DNA of 64,000 nt from Schistocerca nitens (GCF_023898315.1 NC_064617.1:620425000-620488999); one strand, 5' to 3'; counted from the stretch's first letter, positions 45,201 through 55,385 are shown. Translations and numbers: made by a program. The notes: generated from the letters alone by a model not told the origin.

Positions 45201-45340
45201 AGGTTAGTGTTTAACGTCCCGTCGACAACGAGGTCATTAGAGACAGAGCACAGTCTCTGATTAGGGATGGATGGGAAGGAAATCGGCCCTGCCCTTTCAA
45301 AGGAACCATCGCGGCTTTTGCCTGAAGCGATCATTCTGCA
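45201..45340 (-). repeat. headless tRNA-SINE fragment
   Basis: Contains GTGTTTAACGTCCCGTCGAC, AACGAGGTCATTAGAGAC, GGAAATCGGCC and GCCTGAAGCGAT, the tail half of a SINE family I recall from locusts. The tRNA head is missing, so it is 5'-truncated. Confidence 0.65.
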
Positions 45341-46257
45341 ATGACAATGCATACAAAATTTTACTGTTTTCGCTAGCTCCAGACAGCACTTTTTACTTTA
45401 CTCGACCGAGAGAAGATACATTACTATTTAATGACGAAGGAAAGATTGACCCAGATATCCGTTTTCCGTAGGACACTGCAACATAAAGATGCAAAATAAA
45501 ATAACGTAAGGCTATGAATACATAATGATGTTTTTAGTTTATAACTGAGAAATAAACTACACTTTAAGAAATTTTGAAATTAATCAGTGAAATTTTTATT
45601 ATTGTTACTTATCTTAGAGGAGCTAAGTCTTCTCATCAACTATGAAGTAAGTTTATTTAATTTTAAAAGAAATTACAAGAAAATCAGAAGTTCAGGTAAA
45701 ATTGCTTTATATAGAAGTCGAAAGTACTTTTACGCCTACAACAGCATGTGGCATACAATAACAAACGTTTGGGAAAACCCTAGTCTCTATTACTGGAACA
45801 AACAAGAACAAAGAGAGACAAAATATAAACTCATTAAGTGAGATGTTTAACTCATACTGCCATGAACTTTCGTAACTGACATCAGCATCTTCTGCGATCG
45901 GAAGCAGACGCTAAGTCATCAATGTCCTCGCTAGAATTCCCAGACAAATGGAGTAGGAATGAGCTGAGTAATCGCCGTAAATGCTTACTTAAACGTAGTT
46001 ACCTCGACTGGACAGCCTCTGTGTTCTAAGAAAGTGGAAAAGTAAATAAAAATATGATCGTCATACCTCAAGTGTGTACGCCAATAGTAACACACTCGCA
46101 AGCGTGCGCACGCATACACACACAACACACTACGCCGTCACTTTTTAATTTCATAGCCGGTGCTTTTAATCTCTTTCTCCTCTTTTCGTTGAATTTACTT
46201 TCTTTACAAATGCACTGCATGAGCGCTCCTCTGCTTCCCTCTATTTGCTGTTATCAC
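45341..46257. other. anonymous AT-rich DNA
   Basis: Nothing recognised; frame 45587-45841 is AT-rich and unsupported. Confidence 0.4.
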
Positions 46258-46296
46258 ATATACTGACCCAAAACATTATGACCACCTTCTTTGGAG

Positions 46297-46552
46297 TCCG
46301 CCTACTTAGCTGGGTAGTAACGTGCTTGCCTCCAGTGCAGCGGGCCCGGGTTCGATTCCCGGCTGGCTTGGAGATTTTCTCCGCTCGTGGACTGGGTGTT
46401 CTGTTGTCCTCCTTATCATTTGATCCCCATCACCGGTGCGCAAGTCGCCCAATGTGGCGTCTACTGAAATAAGACTTTCACTTGGCGGCCGAATTTCCCC
46501 GGACGGAGCTTCCCGGCCAACGATGCCATACATTTATTTCATTTCCTTCATT
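46297..46552 (+). repeat. tRNA-derived SINE, fifth family
   Basis: tRNA-like head with CTTAGCTGGGTAGTAACG and B-box GGGTTCGATTCCCGGC, body with CAAGTCGCCCAATGTGGCG and TTGGCGGCCGAATTTCCCC, tail ATTTATTTCATTTCCTTC. TSD is imperfect (TCTTTGGA versus TCATTGGA). Short frames on both strands are shadows. Confidence 0.85.
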
Positions 46553-47126
46553 GGAACGAAATACATCACCGATTCTGCGTGTCAGCGATCCGAGAGTTTG
46601 TTGGTAAGTTTGTGGACGTATGCGGCATGTCCACGCACATGTCGTGTAATTCTCTTAAATATAAAAATCGGTCCGCTGATTTGCATACGCTGCCATAACG
46701 CCCTATGGCGACCCAGAATGGTTCCACAGGATTTACATCAGATGCATTTGATAGCTGAGACATCAACGTAAGTTCACTATGATGCTCCTCGAACCACCGT
46801 TTCACTGTCTGGCTCTGAGACACGGACAGTTACTGCTGAAAGATGATATCGCCGTGGGGGATATTATGCGTGAAGGGGTGCAGGTGAATCGCAGCTTTCA
46901 GCGTGTCTTCGATTACAACCACAGGTCCCATACAAGCACTGTAGAATGTCTCCCGTAACATAATACTGCTCCCGTCATCCTGCGTCCGTGGCGCGCTGCA
47001 CGCTTCGAGCCTTTGTGGACACGACCATCGACTTACAATTAATGTAGGGAAAATATGATTCTACGGTATATTGATAATTTTCACTTATGGACCGTCTGAC
47101 AGCAACTGAATAAAACACAATTTTAG

Positions 47127-47174
47127 TGCCATACGCGTTTCGCCTTTATTTTCTGCAAGGCATCATCAGTGGCA
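47127..47174 (-). ncRNA. hammerhead ribozyme motif, left arm
   Basis: Exact reverse-complement copy of the motif at 47460-47507; same boxes and helices on the minus strand. Confidence 0.8.
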
Positions 47175-47459
47175 GGTTGCGTAGACAGTTTCTTACATAT
47201 TACGCTCCTGTTGCATTTTTGGTGTTGTTCTTCTTCCTATGAGCGCCAATTTGCTGTTTTTTCCGCATTACACAGCACTATGCATTTTTGGTGTTGTTCT
47301 TCTTCCTATGAGCGCCAATTTGCTGTTTTTTCCGCATTCCACAGCACTATGCATAGTGCTGTGGAATGCGGAAAAAACAGCAAATTGGCGCTCATAGGAA
47401 GAAGAACAACACCAAAAATGCAACAGGAGCGTAATATGTAAGAAACTGTCTACGCAACC

Positions 47460-47507
47460 TGCCACTGATGATGCCTTGCAGAAAATAAAGGCGAAACGCG
47501 TATGGCA
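47460..47507 (+). ncRNA. type-I hammerhead ribozyme motif, right arm
   Basis: Helix I strand TGCCA (47460-47464); box 1 CTGATGA (47465-47471); one extra T (47472); helix II GCCTT (47473-47477) with AAGGC (47488-47492) around a 10-nt loop; box 2 GAAA (47493-47496); minimal helix III AC-GC-GT (palindromic ACGCGT); predicted cleavage after A47502 in the triplet GTA; helix I strand TGGCA (47503-47507), a perfect partner of TGCCA. All conserved catalytic positions are present. The extra nucleotide between box 1 and helix II departs from the textbook core. Confidence 0.82.
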
Positions 47508-47648
47508 CTAAAATTGTGTTTTATTCAGTTGCTGTCAGACGGTCCATAAGTGAAAATTATCAATATACCGTAGTATTACGCGCAACTGAGGAGGACAGGA
47601 CCACAAAAGTTGAAAAATATGATTCACCCGAAGAACCGACACGTTTCC

Positions 47649-47851
47649 GAAAATATGGTTCAAATGGCTCTGAGCACTATGGGACTTAACTTCTGAGGTC
47701 ATCAGTCCCCTAGAACTTAGAACTACTTAAACCTAACTAACCTAAGGACATCACACACATCCATGCCCGAGGCAGGATTCGAACCTGCGACCGTAGCGGT
47801 CACGCGGCTCCAGACTTAAGCGCCTAGAACCCCACGGCCACACCGACCGGC
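47649..47851 (-). repeat. tRNA-derived SINE in Tc1
   Basis: Common family, minus orientation. 9-bp TSD CACGTTTCC at 47640-47648 and 47852-47860. Confidence 0.93.
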
Positions 47852-48109
47852 CACGTTTCCATTGATCGACGGTCGAAATATAGGTTGTTTACTTGTTGAG
47901 ATGGTTGAAAAGGGCTTCGTTCGAATGGGGTCACACCCCACTAATACGTATTTTCTTCGATTGTCATTGTAGCGAATGTTACCGCAGCCTGGAAATTTGT
48001 TGTACATTTATTGTAATATCACAGGCTGCGACATTGTCGTGAAACAACGGTGACCCGTATATACAATAAGTTTCCTTTAATTTAGTCTATGGTCACAAAC
48101 TTTTTGTTA

Positions 48110-48153
48110 ACAGATTACCGGTTTCGGTCTTTAATGACCATCATCAGATCTGC
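48110..48153 (-). ncRNA. hammerhead ribozyme motif, left arm
   Basis: Identical in sequence to the right-arm motif at 48756-48799, on the minus strand. Confidence 0.8.
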
Positions 48154-48755
48154 AGCAAAAATTTGGCGTGATTTGCGTTACGGTTGTTTAATATTACCCG
48201 CTGCACTATCAAAGGTGTTTAATATTTATGTCATTATCTAGAATATTGCCACTATAGCATATCTCAACCACTGTTTCTTAACTCTTCCTCTTTTTAACAA
48301 TCTTACTTGTGTCGTGTTCTTCTTTTTATTGATTTTTATTGCTGTAATGCCTTTTATATGTTATAAGCTCATTATAGACTTCAACTATTGTATCCACCCT
48401 TTATTTTCGCTGTTTCAATTAATTATTGAAAACTAGTGCTTGCCGACATTTGCGACATCTGCTGAACTTACAACACAGCTTGTTTTGAACATTAGTGCTA
48501 CTGACAACGTGACTCGTGCATATTATGTTATTTATATATATTTGGCAATGCTGGTGCTGATTCCGTATTTAATATTTGACGATGCCAGTATGACAGCAGT
48601 ACATTAGGACATTGTTTTTATGAAACAGGTATGCCTCTTCATACTTAAAGCACACAAACGTATATATTGTCAGTACTACTTTTCATTACGATCCATGTAT
48701 TGTTTTTAAGCTGTGGACAATCTGCGAGTGTATTTATGTTTTTCCCATTTTTTCT

Positions 48756-48799
48756 GCAGATCTGATGATGGTCATTAAAGACCGAAACCGGTAATCTGT
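48756..48799 (+). ncRNA. type-I hammerhead ribozyme motif, right arm
   Basis: Helix I GCAGAT (48756-48761); box 1 CTGATGA (48762-48768); extra T; helix II GGTC (48770-48773) with GACC (48780-48783) around ATTAAA; box 2 GAAA (48784-48787); helix III AC-CG-GT (palindromic ACCGGT); predicted cleavage after A48793 in GTA; helix I ATCTGT (48794-48799) pairs with GCAGAT over six positions, one of them G-T. The primary sequence of the helices is unrelated to the 47.4-kb motif, so structure rather than common descent of the arms explains the match. Confidence 0.82.
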
Positions 48800-48979
48800 T
48801 AACAAAAAGCTTGTGACCATAGACGTAAATTAAAGGAAACTTATTGTAATATGTCTCTGTGAAAAATTTGTATATGCTCACAGCCTTCTAGCCAACTGCA
48901 GATGCATTCTGAAGACAACCATGCTATATAAGACTCCTCGGACACATGGGGTGTGTACACATTTGTCGGTGTGCTTGCG

Positions 48980-50045
48980 TTGCTTCAGATAAAAATCATA
49001 GAATAACAAAAAGGATTCTTTCATTGTTTTTCATAAAATGGCCAACAGAAATACAGTGTTCGGCGTTAGAGAGTTTGACGGTCTGAAGGGGTGTGTTTGG
49101 CGCTGATGTTCCCCAATGCACTCCTTGAAAAATGAGTGTCGTTTGTTGTACATGAAATTTGCGGCACTCGCTCTGAATGCATAAAACACCTGCCCTGCGC
49201 ACCTCTAAGAAGTATTTGACCGATGCCAGAGATGCTCAGATTGTCGATGAAGGACGAAAGAGCACTTTAGCCCTATGTTTCCTCAATACTCTGCCAATTT
49301 TCGCGAAAACATTTGCGATATGTGGCAGGTAAGCTGTCCTCTTGAAGCCCTCATCTTCTTCCCTATTCTGCCCATTACACGTCCGTACCACTCTCTGAAT
49401 CTTTTGACACGATTATCCATTATCCAGGAACACAGTTTGGAGCTGCTCCGAGTCCGCTAGCCTGTTATCGTCATCTAAGACTTTACTGGCTGTGTGAATC
49501 ATGGTCTTCATTACGGTCATTGTTTGTGTCGGGTGACGGTGATAGCCTGTAAATACTGGTCTGTTTGATGTAGCTATCGAGATACCGAATTTCCAATCGT
49601 GCCATCGTTCTTGCTTAGCAACAAGACGTCTAAAAACAGCAACCAACCTTCTTTCTCCTTTTCACTGCTTTTTGTACTGAACCTTCGATGAAATACCATA
49701 AAATCAAATTTCTGGCCTTTTCTTGATACTTTTAGAGCTTCATTGATAATGAATGCGTAGAAATACAACTGTAGGGCTGGCCGGTGTGGCCGAGCGGTTC
49801 TAGGCGCGACTGCTACGGTTGCAGGTTCGAATCCTGCCTCGGGCATGGATGTGTGTGATGTCCTTAGGTTAGTTAGGTTTCAGTAGTTCTAAGTTCTAGG
49901 GGACTGATGACCTCAGCTGTTAAGTCCCATAGTGCTCAGAGCCATTTGAACCATTTTACAACTGCAGGCGTTATCATTCGGGACGGCGTTTTCCGGTTAG
50001 GTAGTGCATGGAATCTTGCCATAGCTAAACTTTCTCTGGTTAGCT
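48980..50045 (-). pseudogene. second Penelope-like element, RT C-terminus and GIY-YIG
   Basis: Minus strand, right to left: FLDVLLLSKNDGTIGNSVSR (49574-49720), RPVFTGYHRHPTQTM and MIHTASKVLDDDNRL (49413-49646), LPHIANVFAKIGRVLRKHRA (about 49260-49320), and a GIY-YIG-like block RRAGVLCIQSECRKFHVQQT with AEHCISVGH (48996-49202). The order RT tail, linker, GIY-YIG is that of PLEs, but the sequence is a different lineage from the element at 34-38 kb. A SINE at 49776-49956 interrupts it. Upstream RT is not legible. Confidence 0.75.
49776..49956 (+). repeat. tRNA-derived SINE in the second PLE
   Basis: Common family with a short deletion in the tRNA head. TSD TACAACTGTAGG (49764-49775) and TACAACTGCAGG (49757 offset copy at 49957-49968), one mismatch. 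Confidence 0.92.
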
Positions 50046-50059
50046 GATGTTGCTCGATA

Positions 50060-50245
50060 CAAATCTGCAAAAAAACATATCTGAGGTCATCAGTCCTCTA
50101 GAACTTAGAACTACTTAAACCTAACTAATGTAAGGACATCACACACATCCATGCCCGAGGCAGGATTTGAACCTGCAACCGTAGCGATCGCGTGGTTCCA
50201 GACTGAAGCGCCTAGAACCGCTCGGCCACACCGGCAGGCGCATAA
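50060..50245 (-). repeat. tRNA-derived SINE lacking its tail end
   Basis: Common family, minus orientation; begins within the body (TCTGAGGTCATCAGTCC) so the last 35 or so bases of the tail are missing. No TSD seen. Confidence 0.9.
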
Positions 50246-50249
50246 CAAG

Positions 50250-50587
50250 CACATGAAGCAAAAAAAATAAACGCGCATTGACACCTGGTTAAATCACATA
50301 CGCACCACCGGGGTCTTAAACAAAAGAGCTCCGTGTATATTTGTATGCAGAAGTTGACCAGAAGACCGGACACTAGATATGGTGGCAGCCTGTTATTGAC
50401 ATCTTGCAGTTCGCCTGAAGTTATGGCCTGGTTGTAATGTAGTTCAGGCGCCAAGTAGTACGAAACCATAAATTAGTTAATCCCACAGATATTTCTGCTG
50501 TCTAGAGAAATCTTACTGCGATCATCTATGCAAGCAGATTTCTTGCATACTAGCAAAGAGTTTCTGGAATCCTTTTACCCAGATACA
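50250..50587. other. anonymous DNA
   Basis: Nothing recognised. Confidence 0.4.
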
Positions 50588-51109
50588 TACAAGGTGAGTC
50601 ACTAATTATTGCCACCAAGAATAACTTCAAAAGTATGATAGGAGCTGAAAGGTTTGTGGGACAAAAGTTGCATGGGACTACGGGGGCCATAATATGACGT
50701 TGGTTTTTAGTTGTAGGTGAGGTCACTTCAGAGATATGAAGGCCAACTTTGTTTCTCTAAACGGGATGCTGTAGCTTAGTACTAGTTTTCTGATAGCGGT
50801 TAAGGAGACAAATCCAATGATGTGTAACAGTAAGGTCTTTGAAGGTCAACGAAGGTCAAAAAGGTGTCTATTTACAGAAGGTGTTATAAGTGATGACCGT
50901 TAGTGTCAGTGCATTGCTGCAATCTTCGTATCACGAAGGCATTTATCGAAGAACATGCTCTGACAGTTCTCTCTCGTATATCGTGCAAATAGTAAATATT
51001 CGCCGAATACGGCGTATCCATCTAACGTGACACTGACATGTAAACACCATCGGATGGTTTCGCAATAAACACTAATAGGAACGGTAAGACTAGTATCGTT
51101 GAATCAAGC

Positions 51110-52350
51110 GAATACGAATGTTGTATTCCTTCGAAGAACACTTCGGTATGCTTCTCATTTGCGGAGAATGCCTACGAAATTCAGTGAGAGCTAGAGACTT
51201 ATACCCTGAAACATATCCGCAACGCCGGCCGCGGTAGCCAAGCGGTTCTAGGCGCCTCAGTCCGGAACCGCGCGACTGCTACGGTCGCAGGTTCGAATCC
51301 TGCCTCGGGCATGGATGTGTGTGACGTCCTTAGGTTAGTTAGGTTTAAGTAGTTCTAAGTTCTAGGGGACTAATGACCTCAGATGTTGAGTCCCATAGTG
51401 CTCAGAGCCATTTGAACCATTTATCCGCAACGTACTCACCCTACTCTTCGTACATTTAAATGTGTGTATGATAAATTGAGAACAACTGGATCTATAACGC
51501 ATCGGAAATATATCCGGCAAAGGAAAGTTACTAACGAGGGAAAGGAAATCGGTACTCATGCCACGAGTTCCTTGTGTTCGCGCCAAATCGCAAGGGCATC
51601 TGTCATGAGCCACAGTAGTGTTGTTCGTGTTCTACATCGCCATAAATATCATCCTTACTATATCAGCCTCCACCAAGAATTAACTGGTACGGATTGTATG
51701 CGTCGCACTGAATTCTGCCGGTGTGATCGACTTCAGATTCAGAGGGATGACACATTAATTAATTTGATTTTATTGGCTGACGAGGCTACATTCACGAACC
51801 ATGGAAATGTCAATTGGCAGAAAAAGCATTATTGGGCAACTGAAAATCCATGTTGACTGCGGCAAGTTGCAGACCAAAAACCGTTGTCGGTGAATGTGTG
51901 GTGTGGTGAGGACAGAATTCATCGAAGGAAATCTTAATGGTAGGGAGTACATCACATTCCAGCAAGAAACATCAGGTCTTTTACTGGAAGAAATACCTTT
52001 AGGAACAAGGAAGTATGTGGTATCAACACGATGGGTTTCCGGCACGTTTTTTGCTGATGGCTAGAAATGAGTTGTAGAGACAATTCTCAAATCGTTGGAT
52101 TGGACGTGAAGGAGATGTGTCATGGCCGGCTTGTTCGCTAGACTTGATGTCTGTGGATTTTTTCTTGTGGGCATTCGTAAAAGACATTGTTTATTAAGAT
52201 GTCCCAACTACACCAGAAGATATGAGAGAGAGAATTGACACAGCATGTGCTTCGATAAGTGCCGATGTGATGACGAATACCACTCAATCCAAGATAAGAC
52301 GACTGCAGCACTGCATTGATACCTTCTGTAAGTGGACGTTCATGCTAACT
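51110..52350 (+). pseudogene. mariner-superfamily transposase, broken
   Basis: N-terminal helix-turn-helix region: HFGMLLICGECLRNSVRARD, then TLRTFKCVYDKLRTTGSI, flanking the SINE. The open frame 51464-51856 continues: VRVLHRHKYHPYYISLHQEL, then LLADEATFTNHGNVNW (first catalytic Asp in ADEATFTNHG) and YWATENPC. After frameshifts: YQHDGFPARFLL (second Asp retained as HDG) and DLMSVDFFLWAFVKDIVY (third). The order and motifs fit the mariner group that also includes 37394-37834. Dead through stops and shifts. Confidence 0.82.
51225..51421 (+). repeat. tRNA-derived SINE in the mariner
   Basis: Common family, plus orientation. Perfect 11-bp TSD TATCCGCAACG at 51214-51224 and 51422-51432. Confidence 0.95.
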
Positions 52351-52978
52351 TTGTGACCTTCGTTGACCTTCAAAGACCTTACTGTTACACACTATTGGAT
52401 TCGTCTCGATAGCCGCTAGCAGAAAATAAGTGCCAAACTATAGCACCCCATTCACAGAAACAAAATTGACCTTCATATCACTGAAGCGACCTCAGCTAGC
52501 AACAAAAAACCAACGTCATATTATGGCCCTCGTAGTCCCATGCAACTTTGGTACCACAAACTTTTCAGCTCCTATCATACTTTCGGAGTTATTCTTTGTG
52601 GCAATAGTTAGTGACTCACCCTGTATACCTCCCACCTCTATTTTTTTTTTCAATACAAAGATAGCCTCGTCGACCAAAAATTTGTTACCTCCCTAAAAGG
52701 GCTCTACGGCTGCATTGTTGTCGTGTTATGCTATCCTCCTCTGCTCATCACAGTCATGACAGTGAAGTGATGCGTTTGCGCTAATCGGTTACAGGGAATC
52801 TGAGCATTAAGGTGAGCCGATGAGGGAGCGCAGCAGAAAAGAGCTAGTGTGATTGGAAGTTTCGTAGACCACGTAGTGAAGGAAGATGGCCGACTTACTG
52901 GAGTAACAGTGCAGCTGGCTCGGTATCTCAGTGGTGCGCTAGTTGGTTGTTGCAAACGAATTGTAACACTCCTAAAAG

Positions 52979-53590
52979 ATGACCATCGGGAAAAATAATA
53001 ATATGCTTTAGCACATCACGTACAGAGCCAGGATTATATTGCACAATGGAGAACTTTTACTGTGACGCTCAAGTATTTTGATGAGCCCAAAGAACAGAAT
53101 GCAAGGTAACGGGAGGAAATGCTTCTATTAGTCTCCGTTCCACTAAGAGACGAGGAAACAGTATCGATAACAGTGGGACGACCTCCTGCATCAGAGGAGG
53201 AACTGTCCAGGGTTTCTATTCAATGATCTGCACCAGGTCCTGGAGTTGATAGAATCGCTGTTAGAGTTGTTGATGCCATTAGTGTTCCTGCAGGCTTTCA
53301 AGGATCGGTACGAGAAGTGCGAGAGGTCCATCTCAGCAAATTATGACTCCTGATGCTAGAGGTGTTCCTCCTGTTCCTACACCTCCACATATAAGACCTC
53401 CAGCATCCTGAACGACCAAGAATACCAATTGGAGGTCCACCATCTGGTATGATGAGAAGAACACATGGAATGATGGGGAAAACCTGCTGCAGTGGTGCTG
53501 TTAAGAGATGGACCACAGGCCTTCCAGGTATAAGAGGACAATCTCCGGAAATGGAGCGTGGAGATCGGTCAATGTTGATTGCTTAAGGGA
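52979..53590 (+). pseudogene. SNRPB: processed pseudogene of snRNP Sm-B
   Basis: Sm-B is a core protein of the spliceosomal snRNPs, with an N-terminal Sm fold and a proline- and glycine-rich tail. Here the start reads MTIGKNNNML, a stop at codon 11, then HITYRARIILHNGE, against the family's MTIGKNNKM-x-QH-x-NYR. Later pieces in shifted frames are TFTVTLKYFDEP, then SITVGRPPASEEELSRVSIQ, then APGPGVDR, VPAGFQGSVREV, MTPDARGVPPVPTPPHIRPP and GMMRRTHGMMGK, in the same order as the family. No introns are seen and it has stops and frameshifts, so it is a retrocopy. I see no poly(A) tail or TSD. There is no sign of function. Confidence 0.85.
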
Positions 53591-53599
53591 GAGTATTGA

Positions 53600-54765
53600 T
53601 GAAATGTGCTATTTATAAGCTTATTCGTAATTTGGAATTAGGTTGATAACTTTTTTCCATGCCATTCTCTTATACTGCATAAACAGTTATTTACAAAATT
53701 AAATAGTAAAGAGATAATTTTTGACAGTTGTATTAGCATACAAAAATTTTTTGACAAAGTGTGATCAATAATCTCAAACAAACAAAACTGTATGAATATG
53801 AAAAAAATTGTTCGTGCAATAAATATGCTGCAGCATAGCAAACAAAATTGGTGAAGTTCCGGCTAAATGCCTCGGATTCGATCTCCAGCCAGTCGTAGGA
53901 TTTCTGTCTGTTAATTAATACTTCTTTCACTTCTCGCAATGTGTATAAAGGGGAAAACTGCTGAGTTGCGCTGTGGTTCGAAAACCACGTTGAACTATAG
54001 TTCCATTCTGCATCTGGCGGGGTAAGGCAAAGGCGTATCACCTCCAACATTTTTCCTTTATTTTTACTACATGAATACTTTATTTTCAGATGCAAAATTA
54101 CAACTCCAATTTACAAATAAAGTTTCTGATGTACAAAAATTTAAGTAAGTATACAATATGTCATTATCTTCCTTTTATTATGGAAAGTACAGCGTTTTCT
54201 TCTACATTACATTGTATCATAGACTTTAGATAATTATTCTCACTGTTACTTTATGGGTGGATATTACATCTCTGAAAGATATTGAAACAACAAGGGAATG
54301 AACAGTTGCAAGACTAAGCACAAGAATACCGTGCCAGGACAAAATTTGCAAATGTCTATCTATATTTTAGATTCTTCCGCAGTTCATTATGCAATGTTGG
54401 GAGTCGATACTTAAATTCCAAGAGCTCCGGTTTTTCACACTCATTATATAGTGGACCAACTGACCATGTAACAAATTGTATTTTGGATTGGAAATCGCGC
54501 TACGTTTGGCCGCTGCACCCGTTCTATACCAACGTGTTGTATCGCTGTTCTTAGTATCACAGCAAGTCTTTCTCGAAGTCCCTGCCACACTCCGATTGCT
54601 GTGCTATGTATAAACCTGAGGATTCATATTGCTTCTTTGGAATTGGTTAAGGGAGTACCATGTAGCTTACTGTACTCAAATGGCTTCATTGACCAACTTA
54701 TACCACATGGATCTGATGTCTATTGTTAGTTAATAGTTCTTAATGTTTTCACAGACTTCAGCCCA
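53600..54765. other. anonymous DNA with a possible SINE relic
   Basis: 53840-54060 has a tRNA T-arm-like GGATTCGATCTCCAG and a following SINE-body-like text, too decayed to assign. The 120-codon minus frame at 53733-54095 overlaps it and has no family resemblance. Confidence 0.35.
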
Positions 54766-55385
54766 GTTTCATACTGGGTAGTTGTTCTGGAATGTGTCCG
54801 GACATGTTGTTTTTGTAAAGTGGCTGCACCATTTCCTTGCAGTGCAAATTTTATCGCGCCGACTTACGTACCTACCCGCAAGTTTTGCCATTCTCTAGTT
54901 GCTAGGTTTCGAATGTATTTTTTCCACGGAAACAGGTGCTACATGCCTTCGTCATTTTAATAACAATGTGTACTAACAAGTACTAGCAAGTACCTTTACA
55001 CTACAGCAGCCATGCTGATTCAACCTTTATCGTGAGATAAGTTTAAAAACCTGTGTTTTATCTTGAATATATTTAAACGGCAAACGACGTGTCCTAAAGC
55101 TGACATGATACTCAGCTATCGTTGAATGGACTGTCAGTATGGATGTGACATAGAAAATCTTGCATAAGGTGCAGCCATGTACCAGTTTTGACTTTTGATG
55201 GATGTTTAGACTACACATTGAGCGTACTTATAGCCTGGCTCTAACTGTATCCAACACTGAACGCCAATTGCAAGCCACCATCTTTAGTGGGTCTGAGACG
55301 AACTCGATTTGTAGACCTCAGATCTTCGTCGTTAAAGGGATCCACCGTTGTTCGTCTAACCTTAGACCACTGCCAAGGTTCATTT

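Larger units (their letters stand above)
47062..47613. repeat. foldback retroelement with two hammerhead ribozyme motifs
   Basis: Inverted arms 47062-47351 and 47352-47573 meet at a perfect palindrome (CTATGCATAG). The left arm is longer only because of a 69-bp tandem duplication (47212-47280 and 47281-47349). A short unique segment, 47574-47613, follows. A perfect 12-bp TSD, AAAATATGATTC, lies at 47050-47061 and 47614-47625, inside Tc1 sequence. Apart from the duplication the arms look nearly identical, so insertion is recent or the arms are homogenised. The open frames in it are palindrome artefacts. Confidence 0.92.
46258..47945 (-). mobile_element. Tc1-like transposon split by three insertions
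   Basis: Pieces: 46258-46296 (ACTGACCCAAAACATTATGAC, a Tc1 end and transposase C-terminus), 46553-47061, 47614-47648 and 47852 to about 47945. The minus frame 46566-46823 reads LMSQLSNASDVNPVEPFWVA, aligning with the SPDLNPIE motif (the D of PDL is kept as a decayed SDVNP). Joining the pieces removes a SINE (46297-46552), a hammerhead foldback (47062-47613) and a second SINE (47649-47851). The right end is approximate. Confidence 0.75.
48020..48840. repeat. second foldback retroelement with hammerhead motifs
   Basis: Arms of about 105 bp (48062-48167 and 48746-48848) flank a roughly 580-bp AT-rich non-coding centre; the arms differ at only a few positions. A perfect 12-bp TSD, TTATTGTAATAT, lies at 48008-48019 and 48841-48852. 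Hammerhead motifs in the arms face outward. The frame at 48645-48881 is a shadow. Confidence 0.88.
50590..52623 (+). mobile_element. mariner-like transposon with 268-bp inverted repeats
   Basis: The termini CAAGGTGAGTCACTAATTAT and the complement of CAGGGTGAGTCACTAACTAT start inverted repeats of 268-269 bp (50590-50857 and 52355-52623), with TA at 50588-50589 and 52624-52625. The interior encodes a broken transposase, and a SINE (51225-51421) lies inside. Such long TIRs are unusual for mariner elements. Confidence 0.9.

Noticed and set aside
47169-47465. Two antisense frames encoding nearly the same protein
   Set aside because: Consequence of the palindromic foldback, not a gene pair.
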